From Nocardiopsis alkaliphila YIM 80379 (GTDB lineage: Bacteria; Actinomycetota; Actinomycetes; Streptosporangiales; Streptosporangiaceae), in assembly GCF_000341005.1 (NCBI RefSeq), contig NZ_ANBD01000057.1, positions 1 to 36,784 on the forward strand: 36,784 bases of DNA, in the 5' to 3' direction. How positions within the stretch are numbered: position 1 is the stretch's first letter; the number at the start of each line of letters is the position of its first letter. A program made the translations under genes and the position numbers. The notes under the pieces are model-generated. The model did not search any database, was not told where the DNA came from, and saw only the letters and a program-made list of their open reading frames with translations. Shown one piece after another: positions 24,109-32,494 of the stretch.

Positions 24109-25091
24109 GCGAGCAGGCGCCCGCCCGACTCGTGGTGGTCGGCGAGAACGTCATGGACCTGCTACCCGGTAAGCATGGGCCACGGTCGCTGTGGGCCGCG
24201 CCCGGTGGTGGTCCGGCCAACACGGCGGTGGCCGCGTCCCGCTTGGGGTTGCCCACCCGGCTGCTGGCCCGGATCGGTTCCGACGGGTTCGGAGCCATGA
24301 TCCGAGCGCGCCTGCTCACCGAGGGCTTGGACCCGGCCGGACTGATCGATGCCGAGGAGCCGACGGCTCTGGCGTTGGCCACCCTGAGTGAGGACGGGTC
24401 CGCGAGCTATGACTTCCGAATGGAGGAGGCCGCCGACTGGCGCTGGCGTTCCGGGGAGCTGCCCGAAACGCTCGAACCCGAGGTCAAGGCCCTGCACGCG
24501 GCGTCCATAGCCCTGTTCCGAGAGCCGGGCGCCGGCCTCATCGAGGCCCTGCTGCGCCGCGAACACGGACGTGGCCGGGTGACCGTCACGCTGGACCCCA
24601 ACATTCGCGCGGACGTGATCGGCGATCCGGCGGCGGCCCGTGCGATGGCCCTGCGTCACGTCGCCCAGGCGCACGTGGTCAAGGCCAGTGACGAGGACCT
24701 GGAGTTCCTCTACCCCGATCACCCCGTGGAGGAAGCGGCCGCGGCCTTGGCGGCCCTCGGTCCGGTGCTGGTCGTGGTCACCCGGGGCGGGGAGGGTGCC
24801 TTCGCGCTCTCCCACGGGGTGATGGCCTCGGTGCCGGCACCGCCCACGGAGGTGGTGGACACCGTGGGGGCGGGAGACTCGTTCATGGGCGCGCTCCTGC
24901 ACCGGCTGGACCTGGATGGACGCCTTGGAGAGTCGCCCCGTGAGCGTTTGGCGGGGTTGACGGAGACGGACCTGGAGGCGCTGTTGACCCACGCGGCCAC
25001 GGCGGCCGCGCACACGGTCACCCGAGAGGGAGCCGATCCGCCTACGGCGGAGGAATTGAACGCGGCCCTCTCCCGCGACTCGGTCGGGTAG
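24105..25091 (+). CDS. PfkB-family carbohydrate kinase (fructokinase-like)
   Basis: A 328-residue ribokinase-fold enzyme. GTG 24105 overlaps the preceding TGA by 4 bases and has GAAGGAGG upstream. Signature segments: VVVGENVMDLLPG at the N terminus, GGGPANTAVAASRLG (first PfkB pattern), TLDPNIRADV, VTRGGEGAF, and DTVGAGDSFMGALLH with the catalytic Asp and anion hole. It phosphorylates a sugar using ATP. Coupling to an AGE isomerase suggests a ketose substrate such as fructose. A perfect hairpin follows the stop. Confidence 0.88.
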   Translation: MSEQAPARLVVVGENVMDLLPGKHGPRSLWAAPGGGPANTAVAASRLGLPTRLLARIGSDGFGAMIRARLLTEGLDPAGLIDAEEPTALALATLSEDGSASYDFRMEEAADWRWRSGELPETLEPEVKALHAASIALFREPGAGLIEALLRREHGRGRVTVTLDPNIRADVIGDPAAARAMALRHVAQAHVVKASDEDLEFLYPDHPVEEAAAALAALGPVLVVVTRGGEGAFALSHGVMASVPAPPTEVVDTVGAGDSFMGALLHRLDLDGRLGESPRERLAGLTETDLEALLTHAATAAAHTVTREGADPPTAEELNAALSRDSVG

Positions 25092-25102
25092 GGTTCGCCG
25101 GT

Positions 25103-25121
25103 CCCCGGTCACCGACCGGGG
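25103..25121. terminator. Bidirectional terminator hairpin between convergent genes
   Basis: CCCCGGTC (25103-25110), loop ACC, GACCGGGG (25114-25121). It separates the PfkB gene from the 3' end of the ABC-3C operon and is symmetric, so it could serve both. Confidence 0.65.
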
Positions 25122-25151
25122 CCGCGTGGTTCCCACCGGACTGCTTTCCGG

Positions 25152-26885
25152 TCAGAAACGGAACCCGAAAAGTCCTCCGGCCTCCGAGTCGTCCAGCTTC
25201 GGCTCGATGATGTACGGCATGGCGTCGAACCCCATCCGTTCGGCCTTGACCAGGTCATCGGAGTTCATGGTCACGACGTACTGCATGCCCTCCTCCTGGG
25301 CGACCATGGCCGCCAGTTCCAATGCTCGGGCCACTTGGCGTTCGTCCACGCCATCGTAGATCTTGCTGTCGTGCACGAGGAAGTCGGGCCCTCGACCGGC
25401 ACGGTGCGCGATCACCGCCCAGGCCAGATCGAAGCAGAACATTTTCATGTTGGAGATGCCGGTGCTGTCGTCGGCTTCGAGTTTGAGCTCGATCTCCAGG
25501 TGGCTACGCCTGGCTTGGAAGGTCAGGTAAGGAGCGCGGGCGTCGCCGTACAGGTACTCGGCGAATCGGTTGAACAACAGGTTCGCCTGCTGTTCCTGTT
25601 CTCTCCTGGCCTCGATGTCGCTCTGGACCTCCTCCTCCAGAGCGGCTTTCTCTTGGTCGATCTGACGCCGGCTCTGTTCCAAAGTTCGTGCGGCGTTGAG
25701 CCTGCTTTGGAGGTATTCGCGCTGTGCTTCTTCTTTGGCGAGTGCCCCCTGCATCACCGTCAGGGTGTCCAGTGCTCCCCCTTCGTTCAAGGTGCGCAGG
25801 AGCGCGGCCTGTCTCGCACCGAGGTCTTCACGCTCCCTCTCGCTCGTGGTGAGCTTTTCGCGTAAGGCGGCGGCTTCCTCGTTCAGGTACCGTCGTCGGT
25901 TGCGCACGACCGCCCGGTGGAAGGCTTCCACCTGGTCGAACCGGGCCCGTACCTGGTCGCCGAGAAGGACTCCCATCTCCTGGTAGGCCCGTTCGAGGTA
26001 GTCATGGCCTGGATCGTCGGCTTCCTCGATGGAGCGTTCGATGTCCGCGAGATTCCTTCGACCGATCACGTCCGCTTCGCGTAGTTGACGGATGCGAGAG
26101 TCCACCCGCTCCGCTTCTCGGCGGATCTCCTCGTACTCCGGAACGACCTGGAAGTCGGAGATCTGCGCCTTGAGATCGGCGATACGACGTTCGATGACGA
26201 TGAGCTGGCCGCGAAGGTCACCGGACTTGCCGACGATGTCCTTCCACACCGGGTCATCGGTGGCCCGCGCTAGCTTCCTTCGGGTCTGCTCCCGTTCGGC
26301 GAGTTCGCCGTAGCGAGCGGCGAGTGCCCAGTCCATACCCAGCAGATGGCAAAGGTTCGCGGTGGCCAGGTGCCGGGAGGTCTGCGGGTTGGGCCTGAGG
26401 GCGTCGGCGAAACCGTTCTTCTCGGTTCTGCGCAGGTAGAAGCCGAGCAGGAGTCGGCCACTCAAGACCTTGTCGGCGTCCCTGATCCCGAACAATTCGC
26501 GTTCGAGGGCGCTCCTCCATTCCTTCACCCCGGACACACCGGCTCTTTGGATGAGTACATCGGGGTCATGCCCACGGATGTCCGGGTCGAGGTAGATCTT
26601 CTTCGGGTCACTCCCGGAGCGACGAACACTGAGCCTGCCAACGGGCTCGGGCCAGTCCAGGACGAGTTCGAACGTGGTTCCCTTGTTCTCTCCACGGGTG
26701 ACCAACGGCGTCTTGTCCGCCCCCAGCAGAAAATGAAGCAACTCCACCATGCTGGTCTTACCGACCGCGTTGCGGCTCTGGTCTTCGGTGGAAGCGGACG
26801 TACGGTCCGCGAGCAAGAGGTTGAGTCCGGGAGTGAAGGAGATCGCCCGGAACCGGGGATCGCTCGCTTTCAGTTCACGCAACAT
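25152..26885 (-). CDS. ABC-3C system ATPase, DUF2326/SMC-like coiled-coil protein
   Basis: A 577-residue protein. Residues 1-60 hold a strand-rich start and a P-loop SRNAVGKTS (residues 37-45), with Ser in place of the first Gly. Residues ~210-460 are mostly charged heptad-like helices (coiled coil). The C-terminal half-site has FLVHDSKIYDGVDERQ (~502-517) as Walker B/D-loop region and VVTMNSDD near residue 540. This split-ATPase, coiled-coil layout is that of DUF2326 ATPases of ABC-three-component systems, related to SMC/Rad50. It probably dimerises on nucleic acid and controls the effector encoded upstream. Its start overlaps the middle-component gene by 11 bases. Confidence 0.85.
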   Translation of the reverse strand: MLRELKASDPRFRAISFTPGLNLLLADRTSASTEDQSRNAVGKTSMVELLHFLLGADKTPLVTRGENKGTTFELVLDWPEPVGRLSVRRSGSDPKKIYLDPDIRGHDPDVLIQRAGVSGVKEWRSALERELFGIRDADKVLSGRLLLGFYLRRTEKNGFADALRPNPQTSRHLATANLCHLLGMDWALAARYGELAEREQTRRKLARATDDPVWKDIVGKSGDLRGQLIVIERRIADLKAQISDFQVVPEYEEIRREAERVDSRIRQLREADVIGRRNLADIERSIEEADDPGHDYLERAYQEMGVLLGDQVRARFDQVEAFHRAVVRNRRRYLNEEAAALREKLTTSEREREDLGARQAALLRTLNEGGALDTLTVMQGALAKEEAQREYLQSRLNAARTLEQSRRQIDQEKAALEEEVQSDIEARREQEQQANLLFNRFAEYLYGDARAPYLTFQARRSHLEIELKLEADDSTGISNMKMFCFDLAWAVIAHRAGRGPDFLVHDSKIYDGVDERQVARALELAAMVAQEEGMQYVVTMNSDDLVKAERMGFDAMPYIIEPKLDDSEAGGLFGFRF

Positions 26886-27135
26886 CGGACGCCTCTCGGA
26901 AGACTAGGACGTCCTCACGTAGTTCCACCGTTCCCAGGGTGTAGAGAACGTCGAGAGCGAGCACGAACCACCAGAACGGCAAAGGAGCGTTGTGGTCGTG
27001 ATCGGATCGCCACTTCTGGAGTCGACGCCACGCCTGATCCACGGTGATGCTCTGGTGTTCACTCGCCTGGAGGATCTGGGCGCCCACGGTCAACAACGCC
27101 CGCTGCGGGGCGATTCCCTTGGTCGGTGCGATCAC
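26875..27135 (-). CDS. ABC-3C system middle component
   Basis: An 86-residue protein from GTG 27135, which overlaps the stop of the upstream gene (GTGA) and is preceded by GGAGGGG. Its small helical sequence has AWRRLQKWRSDHDHNAPLPFWWFVLALDVLYTLGTVELREDVLVF. The FxxALDxLYxLG core is the typical pattern of the small middle components of ABC-3C systems. It is thought to bridge effector and ATPase. It is too short to have enzymatic motifs. Confidence 0.75.
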   Translation of the reverse strand: MIAPTKGIAPQRALLTVGAQILQASEHQSITVDQAWRRLQKWRSDHDHNAPLPFWWFVLALDVLYTLGTVELREDVLVFREASDVA

Positions 27136-28070
27136 GTGGTCCCCCCTTCCATGGTTTCGTGGGCGGTGGGCCAGTCCTGCGGTGGTATCTCGAAGATCTC
27201 GCACTCCCCGAAGAAGTACATCAGCACGGTGTTCGCCTCGATCTGATCTTTCGGGCTCCTAGCCTCGTTGCCAAGGATGTACCACTGGAGGCGAACGACG
27301 ATCGCATCGGGATCATCGAGGGTGTCGGCGAGGTCGAGGTACTCCTGGCGAAAGGCCGCGGCGACCTCGTCTCTCTCGATGGGATCGGCCAGACCGTCGT
27401 AGTAGTCCTTGACGAGCGGGACATGCGGCAGGCTCAGCCGCAGGAAGTCCGCCATGTCCTCACCGAAGCGGTTGTACTCCAACTTGTGGCTCGGGGGTAT
27501 GGGGATGTTGGTCGGTAACGAACTCCGTTTCCGGTTCGTGGACAGGTGGTCCAGGAGCGGAGCCAGTTCGGCCATACCGACACCTGTGACCATCGCCTTC
27601 AGCGGAAATGGGCCGATGAGGTCCTCGATGTCCTCGCTGTCCAACCTTCTGAGGACGCGGAACATCTGGTCGAGGCCGAAGTTCTCGAACTTCAGCGAAG
27701 GATGATCGGCTTGGGCCTCGGAAATCTCCAAGGTCACCTGAGGGGCCACACCACGTGAATTGTTGTGGACGAAGACGAAGGTATCGAAATCATCTCCCCT
27801 GTGGGTGATGGCTTCATGTAGGTCCGAACGGAACTTGCGTCCAACCTCGTATTCGTTCGCCGTTTGAGGGCCGTAGCAGGCGTAGAGCCTACGCCCACTG
27901 ATCAGTAGGCCATCGGCGCCTCGGTCGCCCCTGGTCGTGCGGACGGGAAAGAAGCCCGGGTCCGCCAACTGCATGAGGCGATGAAAGAAGTCCTCGAACG
28001 CTTCACCATGCAGGTTGGCGGTTCTGTCCTTGAGCATCGTGCGCGCGCACCAGCGTTGCCAGGGCTCCAT
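27132..28070 (-). CDS. ABC-3C system protein: nuclease-like N terminus plus ABC-3C C-terminal domain
   Basis: A 312-residue protein, first gene of the operon, with AAGGAAG upstream of ATG 28070. The N-terminal ~120 residues (EAFEDFFHRLMQ..., RTTRGDRGADGLLISGRRLYACYGP, then KFRSDLHEA) look like a restriction-endonuclease-like fold. E23 and D53 are candidate metal ligands; the usual E/QxK after the next strand is not obvious (YACYGP instead), so activity is uncertain. Residues ~185-300 (HKLEYNRFGEDMADFLRLSLPHVPLVKDYYDGL...) match the ABC-3C C-terminal domain. In such systems this is the proposed effector module recruited by the ATPase. Confidence 0.75.
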   Translation of the reverse strand: MEPWQRWCARTMLKDRTANLHGEAFEDFFHRLMQLADPGFFPVRTTRGDRGADGLLISGRRLYACYGPQTANEYEVGRKFRSDLHEAITHRGDDFDTFVFVHNNSRGVAPQVTLEISEAQADHPSLKFENFGLDQMFRVLRRLDSEDIEDLIGPFPLKAMVTGVGMAELAPLLDHLSTNRKRSSLPTNIPIPPSHKLEYNRFGEDMADFLRLSLPHVPLVKDYYDGLADPIERDEVAAAFRQEYLDLADTLDDPDAIVVRLQWYILGNEARSPKDQIEANTVLMYFFGECEIFEIPPQDWPTAHETMEGGTT

Positions 28071-28730
28071 GCGTGCTTCCTTCGCTTTAAGGTTCCTTTG
28101 CTCTTCGTGGTTCAGTAACTACCACCCGAATATCGTCAGCGATGGTGCTTTGGCCGTTTGTGGCCGGACCGAGTCGCGAGTGCCAGTGCGGCCTGTCGAA
28201 CGGGTTCGGCGAATCAGCTCAGTACGCGCGACCGAGCAGGCACACGGGTCGGAGTGGGTCGGTCGTCCACAGGCTGTGGACGCGTAGTGGCCAGGGAGGT
28301 CCCGCACGTGGTTCTCTCGACTCATGGGGGAGCCCGCGAACCCGTCCGCCTCACGCTGTCCGCAAGCCCTTGCCGCCGCCCAAAGATGACAGAAAACTAC
28401 CGATAGTGGCGTATGTCCTGTTTGTCGGTTTCGCGGGTTGGGTGTTGTACGCACGTAACGTCTTGATAACCCCGGTGAGTGTGTGAGAGCGGCGCGGAGA
28501 GGGTTTTCAGGGTCGGAATCGGGCGCGCGGACCCCCTTGTCAAGATTGCTCGAAACCCATGTGGAGCAAGGGTTTCAGGGCGATCGACCCCTCTCCTCAA
28601 GGTCCTCTTCCGCGTTGACGAAGCCCTCCTTCGGGCCGCCGCACGCGACTCCGTGCGGGCATCGGTGGAACCACCAGTGTGGCCTCTTGGGCCTGCCCGA
28701 ACAGGGCATTCATGTGCGAATGTGTGACAC
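28071..28730. promoter_or_regulatory. Divergent intergenic region between ABC-3C operon and LuxR gene
   Basis: About 660 bases. The stretch next to the ABC-3C start is AT-richer and probably holds that operon's promoter. It contains the second copy of the DnaA-box palindrome (28265-28281). A frame ending in a hydrophobic stretch (VAYVLFVGFAGWVLYARNVL, stop near 28486) lacks a credible start and is not called. No other gene is supported. Confidence 0.45.
28265..28281. repeat. Palindrome of two facing DnaA-box-like sites (copy 2)
   Basis: The same GTCCACAG-G-CTGTGGAC palindrome as at 12318-12334, identical over 20 bases including its left flank (28262-28281). The right flank differs (GCG instead of AAC), so neither half is a perfect TTGTCCACA here. 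Confidence 0.55.
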
Positions 28731-28738
28731 GTGGCACA
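28723..28738. promoter_or_regulatory. Imperfect 16-bp palindrome overlapping the LuxR gene start
   Basis: TGTGACAC-GTGGCACA is symmetric at 14 of 16 positions (one mismatched pair) and covers the GTG at 28731. It would be well placed for autorepression or as an RNA hairpin blocking initiation. No Shine-Dalgarno is visible upstream of this GTG. Confidence 0.4.
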
Positions 28739-31553
28739 TAGGTACACGGAGCCCCAGAACATACGTCTCCGGGGCCGGGACACCGAGCAGCGGATCCTCG
28801 CCGACGCCTTGGGCGACGCGAGGTCCGGGCAAGGCGTGTCCCTCCTCTTCTCCGCCGGCCCGGGGCTGGGCAAGACCACCCTCCTCGAACACGCCGGGAC
28901 CACCGCAGGCGATTTCACCGTTCTGCGCCTAGGGGGAGTCGCCGACGAGGCGGACTTCCCCCTCGCCGGACTGCACCGACTCCTTCTCCCGGTCGAGGCG
29001 GTCTTGGGTCGACTCCCCGAAGAACGCCGCACCCTCCTGCGCGAGGCCATCACCCGAGGCGGGGTGGCCGAGACCGACCGCTTCGCCCTCTACACCGCCC
29101 TCCTCGAACTCTTCTCCCTGGTCGCTTCCGAACGTCCCCTCCTGCTCTGCGTCGACGACGCCGACCTCTTGGACACCCCCACCCTGGAGGCCCTCGCCTT
29201 CACGGCCCGGCGTCTGACCGGCGCCCCCATCACCATCGTGTTCGCGGCCGGTGAGGGACGAGGCAAACCCGCCGACGCCCCCGGTCTCACCTCCTCCAGC
29301 GCCTTGGGGGAGGGCGTTCGCGAACCCCTCGTCCACGGGGTCACCGAATACCGGCTCACCCCGCTCGGCGACCGCGCCGTCCACGACATCCTCACCGATC
29401 GGGCTCCCGCACACCTGTCCTCCTCGGTCCGTTCCCTGCTGGTCCGGTCCTGCCACGGCAACCCGGCGGCCCTCCTCGGATTCCTCGACTCCTTGACCAC
29501 GGGCCAGATCCAGGGGGAGGCGCCACTGCCCGAGCCACCCCCTCTTCCCGAGCGGTTGCGCTCCTCCCTCCTGGCCCCCTACCGGGCGCTGCCCGAGGAC
29601 ACCCGGTACGTGCTGTTGCTGGCGGCTCTGTCCGCGGACTCCCGCGCCCACCTGTTGTTGGACGCTGCGGATGGGTCCTCGTCGACCATCGGTGTGCTGG
29701 AACCCGCGGAGGAACGCGGTCTGGTCTCGATCGACACCGACACCGTCGTCTTCGCCAACCCCCTGCTGCGCGAAGCCATCGCCCAAGGCACCCCCGCAGG
29801 CCGACTGCGCGACGCACACCGAGCCCTGGCCGCCGTCACCGACCCCGAATTCGCACCGGTGGAGTTCGCCCGGCACACCGCGCAGGGGGCCGATGCCCCC
29901 GACGCCGACCTCGCCGACCGGGTCGCCGCGGCGGCGCGTCGCGCCAGACGCCTGGAGGGTCCGCTGGCGGCCTCACTCGCCAGCGAGCGCGCCGCCTTCC
30001 TCACCCCCGACCCCGATGGGCGTTCCTGTCGTCTCTCCAGTGCCTCCCACAAGGCCTATCTCGCCGGGGATTGCGACCGCGCCGCCCAGATCCTGGCCCA
30101 GGCCAGGCCCTTGGCCGTCTCCGACCGGCGTCGGGCCATCATCGACCTCATCGACGCCCAACTGCACATGCGCGACTCCAACGCCATCGACGCCACGGAG
30201 CGCCTCTTCGAGATCGGCCGAGACCTGGCTCCGCACGATCGGACCCTGGCCCTGCGTGCCTTGGCCCGTGCCGCGGACAGCGCCTCCTACGCGGGCGACC
30301 CGATCCGACACGATCGCGCCGCCAAGCTGGCGGTGAGTCTGGTTCGGCCGGACGACCCCACCTCGATGCGGATGACCTCGGCGTACCTGGAGGGATGCAG
30401 CATCTCCTTCCGGGGCGACTACCCGAACTCCACACCGCTGCTACGCGAAGCGGTCCGCCTCTCCTCCGAGATGACCACGCCCACCGAGATGGTGTGGGCG
30501 GGCATCTGCGGACTGCGTCTGGGAGACGCACCCTTCGTCCGTAGCATCACCTCCCGCGCCGCGGAGACCGCTCGGACCCGAGGCGAACACACCTTCGTCC
30601 CCTCGGCCATGGCCTTCCTGGTCTTCTCCGAGTTCTGGAGCGGGCGTTTTCCGTCCGCCGCCGGGAGCGCGCTGGAGGGCTTGCGGGCCTCCAGGGAGAC
30701 CGGCCAGTCCATCTGGGCGACCCACAACCTGGCGTCGCTGGCGATGATCGCCGCCATCCAGGGCGATGTCGACACCTGTCGGCTCCGGGCGCGCGCGGTC
30801 GCCACCCAGGCGGGGGAGAACAGCCTCGGTCTGTCCGCGGCCCTGGCCTCCTGGGCCTTGGCGGTCCTGGAACTATCACGCGGCAACGCCGCCGACGCGT
30901 TCTTCCGGCTGCGCTCCCTGGTGCACGCCGGCCCGGGGCACGGGCACCCCACCATGCGCCTACTCACGGCCCCGCACTTCGTGGAAGCCGCGGTACGCAT
31001 GGGCGAGACGGAGTGGGCACGGGCCTCCCTGAGCGGTTATCGAGGATGGGCCGAGTCCGTCGAGAGTTCGAGCGCGTTGGCCCTGGCCGCGCGCGGGGAG
31101 GGTCTCCTCGCCACCGGTGACGAGGCGGCCGACCACTTCGAGACCGCGCTGGCCCTGCATCGGGCCTGCGGGGACGATGACGTCGAGCACGCACGCACCC
31201 AGTTGCTGTTCGGCGCCTTCCTGCGGCGCGCCCGGCTACCCGGGCGAGCCCGTGAACACCTGTACAACGCCCTGGAGACCTTCGAACGGTTCGGGGCACG
31301 GTTGTGGGTCCGACAGACCCGCGCCGAACTGCGCGCCATCGGTACCTCCGAGCGCGGTCCCGAAACCACGCCCACCAGCGAGTTGACCGCGCAACAGCAG
31401 CAGATCGCCCGGTTGGTGGCCGAGGGAGCGACCAACCGGGAGGTGGCCGCCCACATGTTCATCAGCCCACGCACGGTGGAGCACCACCTACGCGGCATCT
31501 TCCGCAAGCTCAACATCAGGTCCCGGGTGGACCTGGCCCGCCTCTTCACCTGA
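28731..31553 (+). CDS. LuxR-family regulator of the LAL type (ATP-binding, large)
   Basis: A 940-residue protein. The N-terminal AAA-like ATPase (RLRGRDTEQ, P-loop AGPGLGKTT at residues 42-50, Walker B PLLLCVDDADLLD) is followed by a long helical, TPR-like region. A C-terminal LuxR helix-turn-helix covers about residues 882-940: LTAQQQQIARLVAEGATNREVAAHMFISPRTVEHHLRG. LAL regulators are ATP-dependent activators, often of secondary metabolism or transport genes. The liv-type transporter starts about 100 bases downstream on the same strand and is a possible target. The GTG start lacks a clear ribosome-binding site, so it is the least certain part of the call. Confidence 0.9.
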   Translation: MAHRYTEPQNIRLRGRDTEQRILADALGDARSGQGVSLLFSAGPGLGKTTLLEHAGTTAGDFTVLRLGGVADEADFPLAGLHRLLLPVEAVLGRLPEERRTLLREAITRGGVAETDRFALYTALLELFSLVASERPLLLCVDDADLLDTPTLEALAFTARRLTGAPITIVFAAGEGRGKPADAPGLTSSSALGEGVREPLVHGVTEYRLTPLGDRAVHDILTDRAPAHLSSSVRSLLVRSCHGNPAALLGFLDSLTTGQIQGEAPLPEPPPLPERLRSSLLAPYRALPEDTRYVLLLAALSADSRAHLLLDAADGSSSTIGVLEPAEERGLVSIDTDTVVFANPLLREAIAQGTPAGRLRDAHRALAAVTDPEFAPVEFARHTAQGADAPDADLADRVAAAARRARRLEGPLAASLASERAAFLTPDPDGRSCRLSSASHKAYLAGDCDRAAQILAQARPLAVSDRRRAIIDLIDAQLHMRDSNAIDATERLFEIGRDLAPHDRTLALRALARAADSASYAGDPIRHDRAAKLAVSLVRPDDPTSMRMTSAYLEGCSISFRGDYPNSTPLLREAVRLSSEMTTPTEMVWAGICGLRLGDAPFVRSITSRAAETARTRGEHTFVPSAMAFLVFSEFWSGRFPSAAGSALEGLRASRETGQSIWATHNLASLAMIAAIQGDVDTCRLRARAVATQAGENSLGLSAALASWALAVLELSRGNAADAFFRLRSLVHAGPGHGHPTMRLLTAPHFVEAAVRMGETEWARASLSGYRGWAESVESSSALALAARGEGLLATGDEAADHFETALALHRACGDDDVEHARTQLLFGAFLRRARLPGRAREHLYNALETFERFGARLWVRQTRAELRAIGTSERGPETTPTSELTAQQQQIARLVAEGATNREVAAHMFISPRTVEHHLRGIFRKLNIRSRVDLARLFT

Positions 31554-31601
31554 CAGAGGCTCCGAAAGTCCGGACGCGACGGAGCGGACGGATCACTGCT
31601 T

Positions 31602-31621
31602 CGTACCAACTAGTCGGTACG
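31602..31621. promoter_or_regulatory. TetR-type operator-like palindrome upstream of the transporter operon
   Basis: CGTACCAACTAGTCGGTACG is palindromic at 18 of 20 positions (one mismatched pair) and resembles operators of TetR-family repressors (TACCGAC-GTCGGTA type). It lies 34 bases before the livG start, in a promoter position. No TetR gene is in the window, so the regulator would act from elsewhere. Confidence 0.6.
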
Positions 31622-31654
31622 GACCCGCTGGTCGCAACCGTGAGAAAGGCAGTC

Positions 31655-32494
31655 ATGACAACGACCGCACCGGAACATCTCCTGAGAGCGGACGGGGTGA
31701 CCGTGCGCTTCGGAGGCCTCACCGCGCTCGACGACGTCGGACTCCGAGTGGAACCCGGATCCGTCGTCGGCCTCATCGGCCCCAACGGCGCGGGCAAGAC
31801 CACCTTCTTCAACGTCCTGTCCGGTGTCCTGCGTCCCACCAGCGGAACCATCTCCTGGAAGGGGGCACCGCCACCCGGTCGCAAGACCCATCACCTGGCC
31901 AAGGCCGGGATCGCCCGTACCTTCCAGGGTCTCAACCTCTTCCCGATGATGCCCGTGATCTGGAACGTCATGGTCGGGGCCGACCGGCTCGCCCGTGGCG
32001 GATCGTTCTCCCTGATCAGCGGGTTGGGTCGCCACCACCGTGACGAGAAGGAGCTCGAAGAGCGGGCCATGGCCGCCCTGGTGCGATTCGGTATCGCCGA
32101 GTACGCCACGCGCCTGCCCGGCACCCTCCCCTACGGGGTGCAAAAGCAGGTCGCCCTCGCCCGCGCCTGCGTGGGTGAACCCGAACTCCTCCTCCTCGAC
32201 GAACCCGCCAGTGGCCTGTCCGGTCAGCAGATGGACAACCTCGCCGAACAGATCCGCGGTTTCAGCAAGGACATGGCGGTCGTCCTCGTCGAACACCACA
32301 TGGATCTGGTCATGAACGTGTGCGACCACATCGTCGTCCTCAACTTCGGCAAGGTCATCTCCAGCGGTACCCCCGCCGAGGTGCAGGCCGATCCCGCCGT
32401 CACCCAGGCCTACCTCGGTACCCCGGCGAACGAGGAGCCCGCCGATGGGCGCCCCGTCACCGTCGACCCGGGCCAGAACGGAGCCGCCCGATGA
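31655..32494 (+). CDS. livG: Branched-chain amino acid-type ABC transporter ATPase (LivG-like)
   Basis: A 279-residue ABC ATPase. ATG 31655 follows GAGAAAGG. Walker A GPNGAGKTT, the LivG-type IARTFQGLNLFPMMPVIWNVMVG segment, a variant signature LPYGVQKQVALARA (LSGGQ replaced), Walker B LLLLDEPASGLS, and the switch His in VEHHMDLVMNVCD. A ~25-residue hydrophilic tail follows. It powers import with LivF, LivH and LivM. Its TGA overlaps the livF ATG (ATGA). Confidence 0.9.
   Translation: MTTTAPEHLLRADGVTVRFGGLTALDDVGLRVEPGSVVGLIGPNGAGKTTFFNVLSGVLRPTSGTISWKGAPPPGRKTHHLAKAGIARTFQGLNLFPMMPVIWNVMVGADRLARGGSFSLISGLGRHHRDEKELEERAMAALVRFGIAEYATRLPGTLPYGVQKQVALARACVGEPELLLLDEPASGLSGQQMDNLAEQIRGFSKDMAVVLVEHHMDLVMNVCDHIVVLNFGKVISSGTPAEVQADPAVTQAYLGTPANEEPADGRPVTVDPGQNGAAR

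Noticed and set aside
28142-28486. Small protein with a hydrophobic C-terminal segment upstream of the LuxR gene
   Set aside because: No credible start or ribosome-binding site near the hydrophobic part; the upstream portion looks non-coding and covers the repeated palindrome.
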